From Cellulophaga sp. RHA19 (GTDB lineage Bacteria; Bacteroidota; Bacteroidia; Flavobacteriales; Flavobacteriaceae): 64,000 nt of DNA. The translations under genes and the position numbers were made by a program. The stretch covers positions 1,590,001 to 1,654,000 of the forward strand of contig NZ_PHUL01000001.1 in the NCBI RefSeq assembly GCF_002813425.1, written 5' to 3'. Under the pieces are notes generated by a model that worked only from the letters and a program-made list of their open reading frames with translations, made no database searches and was not told the origin of the DNA. This document shows, piece after piece, positions 35,926 to 45,179 of the stretch. Within the stretch, counting starts at the first letter, position 1; every line of letters starts with the position of its first letter.

Positions 35926-36006
35926 GTAATTTAATGTTATTTGCGTTAAATATAACGTTTTTTAACAAACTAGAGCAGCCAATTAAATTTACAAACATAG
36001 CAACAG

Positions 36007-38622
36007 ATGAAATCTCAAGAAATAAGATCTCAGTTTTTAGAATTTTTTCAGAATAAAACACACAAAATTGTTTCTTCTGCCCCAATGGTCATTAAAGATG
36101 ATCCTACTTTAATGTTTACCAATGCTGGGATGGTACAGTTTAAAGAGTTTTTTCTTGGAAATACTGAAGCCAAAAATACTAGAGTTGTAGATACTCAAAA
36201 ATGTTTGCGTGTTAGTGGTAAGCATAACGATTTAGAGGAAGTTGGTAAAGATACCTACCACCATACAATGTTTGAAATGTTGGGTAACTGGAGCTTTGGA
36301 GATTACTTTAAAGAAGAGGCTATTGCTTGGGCTTGGGAATTGCTAACCGAAGTTTTTAAAATTGATAAAACAAGTCTTTATGTTACTGTTTTTGAAGGAA
36401 GTAAAGACAGAGATAATTTAGATATGGACCAGGAAGCATTAGATTTATGGAAAAAAATTATTCCAGAATCTCAAATTCTTTATGGTAATAAAAAAGATAA
36501 CTTTTGGGAAATGGGAGATCAAGGACCTTGTGGACCTTGCTCAGAAATACACGTAGATATTAGATCTGCAGAAGAAAAAGCAAAAGTTTCTGGTGAAGAC
36601 TTGGTAAATATGGATCATCCTGAGGTTGTAGAAATATGGAACCTTGTATTTATGCAATACAACCGTAAAGCAAACGGAGAATTAGAAAACTTACCTGCAA
36701 AGCACGTAGATACAGGTATGGGATTTGAACGTTTGTGTATGGTAATGCAAGGTGTGCAGTCTAATTATGATACAGATGTTTTTACTCCTATCATTAGAGA
36801 AATAGAGACTATTACCAATGCAGAATATAACAAAGAAGAAGAAATAAATATAGCAATACGCGTTATTGCAGATCATATTAGAGCTGTTGCTTTTTCTATA
36901 GCAGACGGTCAGTTGCCAAGTAATACAGGCGCTGGTTATGTTATACGTAGAATTTTAAGAAGAGCAATACGTTACGGGTTTACTTTTTTAAATACTAAAG
37001 AACCTTTTATGTATAGGTTGGTAAATGTGCTAACTAATACTATGGGTGATGCTTTCCCAGAACTTAAAGAGCAAAAGCAATTAATAGAGAATGTTGTTAA
37101 AGAGGAGGAGCACTCTTTCTTAAAAACATTAGACCAAGGCTTGGTATTGTTAGATAGTGTTATTAACAACGCATCATCTAAAAATATAGATGGTAGAAAA
37201 GCATTTGAACTGTATGATACATATGGTTTTCCTATAGATTTAACTGCTCTTATTTTAAGTGAGCGCGGGTATACTTTAGATGAAAAAGGGTTTGAAGCAG
37301 CAATGCAAGAACAAAAAAAACGTTCTAGGTCTGCGTCTGAAGTATCTAAAGAAGATTGGGAAGTTTTATTGCAAGATGCAGAACAAGAATTTGTTGGGTA
37401 TGATGCTTTAGAAACAAATGTACGTTTGGTAAAATACAGAAAAGTAACGTCTAAAAAAGATGGTGAGCAGTATCAGTTGGTATTTAATATAACTCCTTTT
37501 TACGCAGAGGGAGGCGGACAAGTAGGAGATAAAGGGTATTTAGAAGCACAAAACGGAGATGTTGTGTATATAGTAGATACTAAAAAAGAGAATAACGAAA
37601 TTATTCACTTTGCTAAAAATTTACCTAAAAATACTACAGATACTTTTAAGGCTGTTGTAGATGTTAAACAGCGTCAAAGAACAGCAAGTAACCATACAGC
37701 TACACACTTATTGCACCAAGCATTAAGAGAAGTTCTGGGTACACACGTGGAGCAAAAAGGTTCTGCTGTACACTCTAAATACTTACGTTTTGATTTTTCT
37801 CACTTTTCTAAAGTTACTGCAGAGCAGTTAAAAGAGGTAGAAGATTTTGTAAACGCAAGAATAGAAGGTAACTTACCTTTAGAGGAAAAACGTAATATAC
37901 CAATGCAAGAGGCTTTAGATGCTGGTGCAATGGCATTGTTTGGAGAAAAATACGGAGATACGGTTAGACTTATACGTTTTGGGCAGTCAGTAGAACTTTG
38001 TGGAGGTACACACGTACAAAACACAGGAGATATTTGGCACTTTAAAATTAAGTCAGAAGGTGCAGTTGCTTCAGGAATACGTAGAATAGAAGCTATTACT
38101 TCTGATGCTGTTAAAGATTTTTATGCAGCTAATAGTGAAGTTTTAACAGATATTAAAGAGGTATTAAATAATGCTAAAGATCCTGTAAAAGCTGTAACTT
38201 CTTTGCAAGAAGAAAATAGCAAGCTTAAAAAAGAAATAGAGCAATTATTAAAAGATAAAGCTAAGAACTTAAAAGGCGATTTGTTAAACGAGTTACAAGA
38301 TGTAAATGGCGTGCAATTTTTAGCTAAAAAAGTAGATTTAGATCCTGCAGGGATTAAAGATCTATGTTTTAATATGGGTGCAAACGCTACTAATATGTTC
38401 TTGCTTTTTGGAGCAGAGAACAATGGTAAAGCTACCTTGTCTTGTTATATATCTAAAGAATTAGCAGGCGATAAAGATTTAAACGCGGGTACCATTGTAC
38501 GCGAACTTGGTAAATACATTCAAGGAGGTGGCGGTGGCCAACCATTTTTTGCAACTGCAGGCGGTAAAAACCCTGGCGGAATTACAGAAGCTTTAGAAAA
38601 GGCAGTATCTTATATAAATTAA
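36007..38622 (+). CDS. alaS: Alanyl-tRNA synthetase
   Basis: The 871-residue cytoplasmic enzyme charges tRNA-Ala. The class II aminoacylation core is at the N-terminus ([48 protein letters not shown]), followed by the editing domain with the zinc motif set [17 protein letters not shown] and [14 protein letters not shown], and the C-terminal C-Ala domain ending in [15 protein letters not shown]. The length is normal. It is followed by the GSCFA gene after 8 bases. Confidence 0.98.
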   Translation: MKSQEIRSQFLEFFQNKTHKIVSSAPMVIKDDPTLMFTNAGMVQFKEFFLGNTEAKNTRVVDTQKCLRVSGKHNDLEEVGKDTYHHTMFEMLGNWSFGDYFKEEAIAWAWELLTEVFKIDKTSLYVTVFEGSKDRDNLDMDQEALDLWKKIIPESQILYGNKKDNFWEMGDQGPCGPCSEIHVDIRSAEEKAKVSGEDLVNMDHPEVVEIWNLVFMQYNRKANGELENLPAKHVDTGMGFERLCMVMQGVQSNYDTDVFTPIIREIETITNAEYNKEEEINIAIRVIADHIRAVAFSIADGQLPSNTGAGYVIRRILRRAIRYGFTFLNTKEPFMYRLVNVLTNTMGDAFPELKEQKQLIENVVKEEEHSFLKTLDQGLVLLDSVINNASSKNIDGRKAFELYDTYGFPIDLTALILSERGYTLDEKGFEAAMQEQKKRSRSASEVSKEDWEVLLQDAEQEFVGYDALETNVRLVKYRKVTSKKDGEQYQLVFNITPFYAEGGGQVGDKGYLEAQNGDVVYIVDTKKENNEIIHFAKNLPKNTTDTFKAVVDVKQRQRTASNHTATHLLHQALREVLGTHVEQKGSAVHSKYLRFDFSHFSKVTAEQLKEVEDFVNARIEGNLPLEEKRNIPMQEALDAGAMALFGEKYGDTVRLIRFGQSVELCGGTHVQNTGDIWHFKIKSEGAVASGIRRIEAITSDAVKDFYAANSEVLTDIKEVLNNAKDPVKAVTSLQEENSKLKKEIEQLLKDKAKNLKGDLLNELQDVNGVQFLAKKVDLDPAGIKDLCFNMGANATNMFLLFGAENNGKATLSCYISKELAGDKDLNAGTIVRELGKYIQGGGGGQPFFATAGGKNPGGITEALEKAVSYIN

Positions 38623-38630
38623 AATAGTGT

Positions 38631-39587
38631 ATGAAACTACAAACTAAAGTACCACTTAAGCCAAGTACGTTTCAAATAGACTATTCTAGTAAGCTATTGT
38701 TATTGGGTTCTTGCTTTGCAGAGCATATAGGTAATAAGTTTACGTATTATAAAATGCAAGCCGCAACCAATCCGTTTGGTATTTTGTTTCATCCGCAAGC
38801 AATAACGCAGTTGATAAAAAATGCAGTTTTACAAGAAAAATACACAGAGGAAGATATATTTAAACAGAATGAGCGTTGGCATAGTTTCAACGCTCATTCT
38901 AGTTTAAGCACGCCATTAAAACAAGAACTACTACAAAATTTAAATACAGCAGTAGTAAAAACTAAGTCTACTTTAGATACCGCTACACACGTGGTAATTA
39001 CCCTAGGAACTGCTTGGGTGTACAAACACTTGGAGTTAAGTAAAGTAGTTGCAAATTGTCATAAAGTGCCACAAAAAGCCTTTAAAAAGCAATTGTTAAC
39101 CGTGGCAGAGATAGAGAATAGTTTACAAGAGCTTATTACATTGGTAAAAAGTGTAAATGCTAATGCTAAATTTATTTTTACGGTTTCTCCTGTTAGGCAT
39201 ATAAAAGATGGTTTTATAGAAAATCAGCGTAGTAAATCTCATTTGCTAACTGCTGTACATAACACCATAGAATTAGAAAAAAATAGAGGTACTACTTTTT
39301 ATTTTCCTAGTTATGAGATTATGATGGATGAGTTGCGTGATTATCGATTTTATAAAGAAGATATGGTACACCCAAGCAAATTAGCTGTAGATTATATTTG
39401 GGAGAAGTTCTCTAGTGTCTGGTTAACTAAAAAGGCCTTAGAAACTACTGAAAAAGTAGGCGCTGTACAAAGAGGATTAGAGCATAGACCATTTAATTCG
39501 CAATCAGAGGAGCATCAGAAATTTTTAAAAAATATTCAAGAAAAAATTACGTATCTTCAAAAAGAATATCCTTTTATTTCGTTTTAA
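38631..39587 (+). CDS. GSCFA-domain protein
   Basis: A 318-residue protein whose N-terminal LLLGSCFAEHIGNKF gives the family its name; further conserved stretches are TNPFGILFHP, VVITLGTAWVYKH, FIFTVSPVRHIKDGF and FPSYEIMMDELRDYRFYKEDMVHPS. The order of Ser-containing GSC, Gly and a final D..H motif resembles SGNH hydrolases, so an esterase-like activity is plausible but unproven. It is downstream of alaS and is probably cotranscribed with it. Confidence 0.88.
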   Translation: MKLQTKVPLKPSTFQIDYSSKLLLLGSCFAEHIGNKFTYYKMQAATNPFGILFHPQAITQLIKNAVLQEKYTEEDIFKQNERWHSFNAHSSLSTPLKQELLQNLNTAVVKTKSTLDTATHVVITLGTAWVYKHLELSKVVANCHKVPQKAFKKQLLTVAEIENSLQELITLVKSVNANAKFIFTVSPVRHIKDGFIENQRSKSHLLTAVHNTIELEKNRGTTFYFPSYEIMMDELRDYRFYKEDMVHPSKLAVDYIWEKFSSVWLTKKALETTEKVGAVQRGLEHRPFNSQSEEHQKFLKNIQEKITYLQKEYPFISF

Positions 39588-39589
39588 TT

Positions 39590-40216
39590 ATGAAGAGAAT
39601 CCTTGTAGGAATTATTATTGTTTTAGTAGCTTTACTTGTATTTAAAACTTGTTCAGATAAAAAAGAAGAACAATCTATTTTACAAGAAAACTCAATGTTA
39701 ATACAGCAGCAAATACAAAATGTATCTAAGCTTGTGGTAACCGAAGGTCACTTTGCAGAGGTGTATAATTACAAAGATTCTCAGCAGCTTTTTGGGCCGC
39801 TAATTACAGCAGAAAAAAAAGCATTGGTTGTAGTAAATGCAGATGTTACTGTTGCTTATGATTTAAGTAAAATTGTTTTTAATCTTGATGAAGAAAACAA
39901 GGTGTTGCAAATAACAAGCATACCAGAACCAGAAGTAAAAATAAGTCCAGATTACGAATATTATGATGTTACGGCCGACTTTTTAAATCAGTTTGATGCT
40001 AATGATTATAATAAAATAAAGAAAAACGTAAAAGCATCATTACTTAAAAAAGTTGAAAATTCAACCTTAAAAACAAATGCGCAAAACAGACTTTTAAGTG
40101 AGCTGTCTAAGTTTTATGTATTAACAAATTCTTTGGGGTGGACATTACAATACAATGACAACCCAATTAATAAAATTGAAGAGTTAAATTACATTAAAGA
40201 GTTAGAGTTACAATAA
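39590..40216 (+). CDS. DUF4230-domain protein, membrane anchored
   Basis: A 208-residue protein with an N-terminal membrane helix (about 4-20) and a periplasmic-type domain of the DUF4230 kind: LVVTEGHFAEVYNYKDSQ, KKALVVVNADVTVAYDLSKI, and SIPEPEVKISPDYEYYDVTADFLNQF. The function of the family is unknown. It starts 2 bases after the GSCFA gene, the third gene of the alaS transcript, and converges on the aromatic hydroxylase gene. Confidence 0.82.
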   Translation: MKRILVGIIIVLVALLVFKTCSDKKEEQSILQENSMLIQQQIQNVSKLVVTEGHFAEVYNYKDSQQLFGPLITAEKKALVVVNADVTVAYDLSKIVFNLDEENKVLQITSIPEPEVKISPDYEYYDVTADFLNQFDANDYNKIKKNVKASLLKKVENSTLKTNAQNRLLSELSKFYVLTNSLGWTLQYNDNPINKIEELNYIKELELQ

Positions 40217-40217
40217 C

Positions 40218-41969
40218 TTATACAACCAAACTTTTATCTACCAGTTCCAGTCCGTCATCTATTAAATGTCCAACCTTAGGATTGTTTTGTTTTACAGTTT
40301 CTAAGTGCTGTATAATTTCGGAAGCAAAATCCTCATCATTATTAGATTTGGCTAATTCATACAATTCTACTGGCAACAACCAATCTGTTGGGTAGTTGTT
40401 TTTTACTTCCTGAAAAACTTTGTTTCTAGAGATTGTAATATTAGTGCCTTCTCTAAACTCACGTACTTGTTTATATAAATTTTCAAGCAGTGTTTTTGCT
40501 TCTGTTTGTTTAGGTTTAATAGTTTCTTCAGTAATGCTATGTGTAATTAAATCAAAACTATGCAAATCTGCTGGTCCGTTAAATGCAGAAACAATGTTTT
40601 CGCCCACTGCCATATGGTATAATCCCCATTCTGGTTTAAACAGTATAGTTTCTCCTTGTGTAACAGTACAGTTTTCAAAAGTAATAAGAACAATTTCACC
40701 TTTTAGGTTTCGTGTTCCGGTTATAATACTTCCTTTAACTTTTATGCCGCCAACAAATTCTAAGGTAATGGTTTGTCCTTCAAAAATATTATAAGCTTTT
40801 AAGTCGCGCGGACTCATATCTTCAATGGCTAAATTAATGCCTTTTAGTTTGCCAATAGGAGAGCCAAAGCCATCTGCGTGGTGTTTTGTACTGTGTCCAA
40901 CCAATTCTTTTTCTCTGTAAGACAAAGCTGTTTTACCAGTAGTTTGTATGTAGCTAGGTTTTCCTTTATGAGTAATTACATTTGTAAATACACCAGATAT
41001 TTGCAAGCCTGTGCTAAGTTCTACAGTTCCTAAAGCATTAGAGTCTATAAGTTTATTAACGCCGTCTAAACCACCAGTACGTAAAGCCATTGTGTTGGCA
41101 AACTCTTCTAAAACCTGACTTAAAAAAGCAAAGTCTGGTGTTACAAAAAGCTGAGGTTGAGGTTGTGTAATATCAAAAGATTTATGAGCAGCTTCACTAG
41201 AGTATTCTAATTTTTTAACTTGGTCTGTCATACACCAAGCACTTTCTCCTATAGAAGAAAGTAAACCAGCACCGTAAATTTTAGGATTTTCAGTAGTGCC
41301 TATTAATCCGTACTCTACGGTCCACCAGTGTAAATTACGAATTAACGCCATTTCACTAGGTTCGCCCATATTTTGTTGTAAATCTTCTACGTGTTTTTCT
41401 GCTTTTTCTATTTCTTTTTCATCAGATCCAGCAGCTTCCTTTATAATAGATAAATGCCTAACAGCTTCATACAGCTCATAATCTTTTCCGCTAGATATTG
41501 CTTTGCATCCTATTTCTCCAAATCGTCTTAAATACTCTGCGTATTCAGGATTTGCAATAATGGGAGCGTGGCCAGCACCTTCATGAATAATATCTGGTGC
41601 AGGTGTATATTCTATGTTTTCTAATTGTCTAATGTCAGACGCAATAACCAATACGTTGTAAGCTTGGAACTCCATAAAAGCAGAAGGAGGTATAAAACCA
41701 TCTACTGCAACAGCAGCCCACCCTATTTCTTGTAAAATACGGTTCATACCGTACATATTAGGAATGTTTTCTATAGAAATACCTGTCTTTTTTAAACCTT
41801 CTAAATAAGATTTATGGGCAACTTTACTTAAATAATCTACATTTTTACGCATAACATAACGCCAAACAGCTTGGTTTACGGGAGTGTAATCCTCATAATT
41901 TTGCGGTTTTATATATTGTTTTAAATGCGTTGGTAGTTTATCTAATATGTAATTGCTTGTGTAAGACAT
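40218..41969 (-). CDS. Aromatic amino acid hydroxylase (phenylalanine 4-monooxygenase type)
   Basis: The 583-residue protein belongs to the iron- and pterin-dependent aromatic amino acid hydroxylases. The iron ligands are visible: His129 and His134 in IIHEGAGHAP and the Glu in WWTVEYGL. The usual bacterial enzyme is under 300 residues; here the catalytic core fills about 1-330 and another 250 residues follow, with a small beta-barrel-like section (about 365-450) and a helical C-terminus. This long form is known from Bacteroidota and its extra part is unexplained. The likely reaction is phenylalanine to tyrosine; tryptophan cannot be excluded. Confidence 0.85.
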   Translation of the reverse strand: MSYTSNYILDKLPTHLKQYIKPQNYEDYTPVNQAVWRYVMRKNVDYLSKVAHKSYLEGLKKTGISIENIPNMYGMNRILQEIGWAAVAVDGFIPPSAFMEFQAYNVLVIASDIRQLENIEYTPAPDIIHEGAGHAPIIANPEYAEYLRRFGEIGCKAISSGKDYELYEAVRHLSIIKEAAGSDEKEIEKAEKHVEDLQQNMGEPSEMALIRNLHWWTVEYGLIGTTENPKIYGAGLLSSIGESAWCMTDQVKKLEYSSEAAHKSFDITQPQPQLFVTPDFAFLSQVLEEFANTMALRTGGLDGVNKLIDSNALGTVELSTGLQISGVFTNVITHKGKPSYIQTTGKTALSYREKELVGHSTKHHADGFGSPIGKLKGINLAIEDMSPRDLKAYNIFEGQTITLEFVGGIKVKGSIITGTRNLKGEIVLITFENCTVTQGETILFKPEWGLYHMAVGENIVSAFNGPADLHSFDLITHSITEETIKPKQTEAKTLLENLYKQVREFREGTNITISRNKVFQEVKNNYPTDWLLPVELYELAKSNNDEDFASEIIQHLETVKQNNPKVGHLIDDGLELVDKSLVV

Positions 41970-42086
41970 TGCACTTTATGTTAGGTATTAACTTAATGGC
42001 AATAAAGATACAAAATTGGAAAATGATTTTAGTTTTATTTAGTTGAAATAAGCATTAATAACGAAGAATAAGTTTTGAGTTTTAAG

Positions 42087-42114
42087 CAAAAAAAAACCGC
42101 TATAAATAGCGGTT
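42087..42114 (-). terminator. Intrinsic terminator of the DUF4136 lipoprotein gene
   Basis: The stem AACCGCTA/TAGCGGTT with a 4-base loop is followed on the minus strand by nine or more T, 7 bases past the stop codon at 42122. Confidence 0.85.
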
Positions 42115-42121
42115 GTAATTT

Positions 42122-42676
42122 TTATTTAGATGCTAACTCTGGCGGATAAGCTTCTAGTATCTGAGAAACAAACTCTTTAATACGTTGTTCCTTTTTTTCT
42201 ATGTTACTAGTGTTGTTTAAGGTTCCAATACCACGGCCTTGCCAAACTAGCTCTTTATTTTTAGCATCAATTAAGTCTATATATAAAGATCCTTCTGTAC
42301 TTGTAGAAACATTACTTCTGTTAAACCCGTTACCAAAATAATAAGGATTCCAGCCCCAGCCAAAGCCTCCGCCCCAGTAGTTATTGTAAATATCTACACG
42401 TTCTTTTTCTTTGGTAAAAATACTTACTAGAATATCTGGTGTTGCAGATTTTACAAAGCCTCTAGAACTCATTTCAGCATCAATAGCTTTTAGAATTCTT
42501 TTTTTATCTAGGTCAGATATTTGAGCTTTATCTATGCCTGTTTTATAAAAAGCATATGTTTTGTATGTGTTAAAACTTGCTTCCTTATCGTAGTCAGACA
42601 ATACGCGTACAGACGTACAAGAGCTAAAAAGAACCAGAGCAAGTACTGGTGCTAATGCTAACTTTAATGCTTTCAT
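42122..42676 (-). CDS. DUF4136-domain lipoprotein
   Basis: From ATG 42676 the precursor is 184 residues with a lipoprotein signal ending LFSSC (Cys at about 20); a longer frame start would bury the signal. The mature part has the DUF4136 pattern: FNTYKTYAFYK, LDKKRILKAIDAEMSSRGF, PDILVSIFTKEKE, an aromatic-glycine stretch GGGFGWGWNPYYF, and LYIDLIDAKNKELVWQGRG. Family function is unknown; it is likely held at the outer membrane. Confidence 0.85.
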   Translation of the reverse strand: MKALKLALAPVLALVLFSSCTSVRVLSDYDKEASFNTYKTYAFYKTGIDKAQISDLDKKRILKAIDAEMSSRGFVKSATPDILVSIFTKEKERVDIYNNYWGGGFGWGWNPYYFGNGFNRSNVSTSTEGSLYIDLIDAKNKELVWQGRGIGTLNNTSNIEKKEQRIKEFVSQILEAYPPELASK

Positions 42677-42758
42677 ATTTTTGATGTTTTTAGTTTGTAT
42701 AAATAGCACAAAAACTGTGCCGTTACTTTATAAACGCCTAATAATAAGCTGTTTTAAT

Positions 42759-42920
42759 TTATTTTTGAGTATTTGTTTTAGCATTGTAACCATAAGGACA
42801 GTGTCTGCAACCACTTTCGCAACAGTATCCTCTTCTTTTGTGGTATTGCTCTGTAAATACTCTGTAACCCTCTTCAGATAAATAATAGTCACCTTCTATA
42901 GGTTGAAGATTTTTTTTCAT
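42759..42920 (-). CDS. DUF5522-like small protein
   Basis: A 53-residue protein. It starts MKKNLQPIEGDYYLSEEGYR and has the cysteine-rich signature YHKRRGYCCESGCRHCPYG, with four cysteines suitable for binding a metal. This layout is that of small DUF5522-type proteins found in many Bacteroidota; the role is unknown. The coding case rests on this signature and an intact frame from ATG to TAA; no terminator or promoter was clear. Confidence 0.85.
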   Translation of the reverse strand: MKKNLQPIEGDYYLSEEGYRVFTEQYHKRRGYCCESGCRHCPYGYNAKTNTQK

Positions 42921-43087
42921 ATCGGTAAAATTACGAGTTTTTGCGTTAAGTATGTAAAACCGTAATTGTTAAAAGTTAAAAATAGTTGGTAGTCGGTGTT
43001 TTCAGTTATTAATCGTTTTAAGTCTTAAAAATGGTATAGTTTCTGTACTAAGTTGTTAAATTTGACAATGTTAATTAATAAGTACGT

Positions 43088-43417
43088 ATGATTTTAGTTT
43101 CAAAACTCTTCTTTAGAAAAAATTATGTAGGCCTATCTTTATGGCCTTTTATAATTTTAAAGAGTGATGCGCTAAGGGATGATGACTCTTTAATTAATCA
43201 CGAAAAAATACACTTAAGGCAGCAATTAGAACTTTTAGTTTTGCCTTTTTATATATTGTATTTGCTAGAGTTTTTAATTCGTTGTTTGTTTTATTGGGAT
43301 AGTTATAAGGCTTATCAGAATCTTAGTTTTGAAAGAGAGGCTTATTATAATGAAGATAACCCTAATTATTTAAATGAACGTAAACCCTTCAGTTTTATTA
43401 AATATCTTTGGCGCTGA
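43088..43417 (+). CDS. Small membrane-associated protein with an HEKIH motif
   Basis: A 109-residue protein that starts with a beta-type stretch and has NHEKIHLRQQLELL at residues 37-50, a perfect HExxH zinc-peptidase motif (38-42), a hydrophobic segment (about 50-70) and a later FEREAYYNE that could supply a third ligand. The arrangement recalls the minimal core of membrane metallopeptidases, but it is far shorter than any peptidase family I know. It precedes the PLP-enzyme gene by 12 bases, so it probably shares a transcript with it. Function is open. Confidence 0.72.
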   Translation: MILVSKLFFRKNYVGLSLWPFIILKSDALRDDDSLINHEKIHLRQQLELLVLPFYILYLLEFLIRCLFYWDSYKAYQNLSFEREAYYNEDNPNYLNERKPFSFIKYLWR

Positions 43418-43429
43418 AAATTATAAAAC

Positions 43430-44335
43430 GTGAAAGTTTTAAATCAGCAAGTACGACTTCCTATTTTATCAGAAAAAAAGATATCACTCTGTATTAAGAG
43501 AGAAGATACGCTACACCCTTTTATCTCTGGTAATAAGTTTAGAAAATTAAAGTATAATTTACTGCACGCTAAAGAAATAAAAGCAACAACACTTTTAACA
43601 TTTGGTGGTGCGTACTCCAATCATATTGCGGCAACTGCCTATGCAGGAAAAGAAAACGGTATAAAAACCGTTGGTGTAATTAGGGGTGAAGAATTGGTAA
43701 GTAAATGGCAACATAACCCAACTTTGGCTTTTGCTAAAGAAAACGGAATGGAGTTTAAATTTATAAGTAGAGAAGCTTACAGACAAAAAAATAATTCTGA
43801 ATTTTTAACCAATTTGCAGTTAGAGTTTCCTAATAGTTTTGTGTTGCCAGAAGGTGGTGCTAATGACTTGGCTGTAAAAGGTTGCGAAGAAATATTGACA
43901 GAAAGAGATGCTGATTTTAATGTGGTATGCAGTGCTGTTGGTACAGGTGGTACAATAGCAGGTATTATAAATTCTGCAAATAAGAATCAATTGGTTTTGG
44001 GTTTTCCGGCGTTAAAAGGTGATTTTTTAAAAGAAGATATTTGTAAATTTGCTAATAACACAAATTGGGAGCTTATAAATAGCTATAATTTTGGTGGTTA
44101 TGCAAAGGTAACATCAGAATTAATAAATTTTATAAACTCTTTTAAAAATGAAACCAGTATACCTTTAGATCCTGTGTATACGGGTAAAATGGTTTATGGT
44201 ATTTTAGATCTAGTACGTAAAAATTATTTTGCACCTGGCACTAAAATTGTAGCAATACACACTGGCGGATTACAAGGAATAAAAGGAATGAATAGTTTAT
44301 TACTAAAGAAAAAATTACCTCTTATAAATGAATAA
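43430..44335 (+). CDS. PLP-dependent deaminase/desulfhydrase (ACC deaminase/D-cysteine desulfhydrase family)
   Basis: A 301-residue fold-type II PLP enzyme. The PLP lysine is in SGNKFRKLKYNL, preceded by CIKREDTLHP; TFGGAYSNHIAATAYAG forms the next signature, GGANDLAVKGCEEI and AVGTGGTIAGII the phosphate-binding loop. Members act as 1-aminocyclopropane-1-carboxylate deaminases or D-cysteine desulfhydrases; many bacterial members turn out to be the latter, so the substrate is left open. The start is GTG. It overlaps the next gene by 8 bases. Confidence 0.85.
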   Translation: MKVLNQQVRLPILSEKKISLCIKREDTLHPFISGNKFRKLKYNLLHAKEIKATTLLTFGGAYSNHIAATAYAGKENGIKTVGVIRGEELVSKWQHNPTLAFAKENGMEFKFISREAYRQKNNSEFLTNLQLEFPNSFVLPEGGANDLAVKGCEEILTERDADFNVVCSAVGTGGTIAGIINSANKNQLVLGFPALKGDFLKEDICKFANNTNWELINSYNFGGYAKVTSELINFINSFKNETSIPLDPVYTGKMVYGILDLVRKNYFAPGTKIVAIHTGGLQGIKGMNSLLLKKKLPLINE

Positions 44336-45170
44336 TAAGACACAAAAAAATAGTTTAAGGTTAATTTATAAAGCAGGAATAATAGTGTTGCTTGTTTTTT
44401 TTGCAAGTTGTAAAGCTAAAAGAAGTGTTACCAAAAGGTCTCATAAAAAAGTATCTACAGTTACGCCTAAAAGTAATTCTAACAATGGTGACGCTCTTTA
44501 TGGTTTGCCAAAAGATGAAGGTAAATTTGTAAGTTTTGCTATAGAAAATACAGACGATTATATAAATACATTTGCTGCAATAGCCCAAGATGAAATGAAA
44601 ACTTATGGAATACCCGCAAGTATAACTATTGCACAAGGTATTTTAGAAAGTGGATCTGGAAAAGGAGAGTTGGCACGTAAAACCAACAACCATTTTGGTA
44701 TAAAATGTCATACTGGTTGGGAAGGAGATTTTGATTATCATGATGATGATGAAAAAGGGGAGTGTTTTAGAAAATACAACCACCCAATGTACTCTTTTAG
44801 AGATCATAGCTTGTTTTTAACAACAAGAGGTAGGTATTCTTCTTTGTTTGATTTACGCGCTAATGATTACAAAGGATGGGCTAAGGGATTAAGAAAAGCT
44901 GGTTACGCAACAGATCCTAAATACCCGCAAAAGTTAATTTACTTAATTGAAAAATATGACCTTCATAAATATGATGGTAAGCATAAAGCAGTGCGTACAG
45001 CTCCAAAAGAATATGTTGTAAAAAAGCATAAGGTAGAGGCAGGTGAAACACTGTATGCTATATCTAGAATGTATTTTATGGGAGTGCCAGAGTTAATGAA
45101 ACTAAATAATTTAAAAAATACAAACCTAAGCGTAGGTCAAGAACTTATTGTAAAATATACTAAAAATTAA
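44328..45170 (+). CDS. Glucosaminidase-domain lipoprotein with LysM repeat
   Basis: The 280-residue precursor has a lipoprotein-type N-terminus (helix 14-27 ending FFASC), then a basic linker, a glucosaminidase/flagellum-specific muramidase-like domain (about 78-215; ITIAQGILESGSGKGELARKTNNHFGIKCHTGW, with the likely catalytic Glu in ILESG) and a C-terminal LysM module (about 232-278; HKVEAGETLYAISRMYFMGVPELMKLNN). It would bind and cut peptidoglycan in the periplasm. It overlaps the PLP-enzyme gene by 8 bases and is followed by hemL after 9. Confidence 0.9.
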   Translation: MNNKTQKNSLRLIYKAGIIVLLVFFASCKAKRSVTKRSHKKVSTVTPKSNSNNGDALYGLPKDEGKFVSFAIENTDDYINTFAAIAQDEMKTYGIPASITIAQGILESGSGKGELARKTNNHFGIKCHTGWEGDFDYHDDDEKGECFRKYNHPMYSFRDHSLFLTTRGRYSSLFDLRANDYKGWAKGLRKAGYATDPKYPQKLIYLIEKYDLHKYDGKHKAVRTAPKEYVVKKHKVEAGETLYAISRMYFMGVPELMKLNNLKNTNLSVGQELIVKYTKN

Positions 45171-45179
45171 ATCTTAAAA

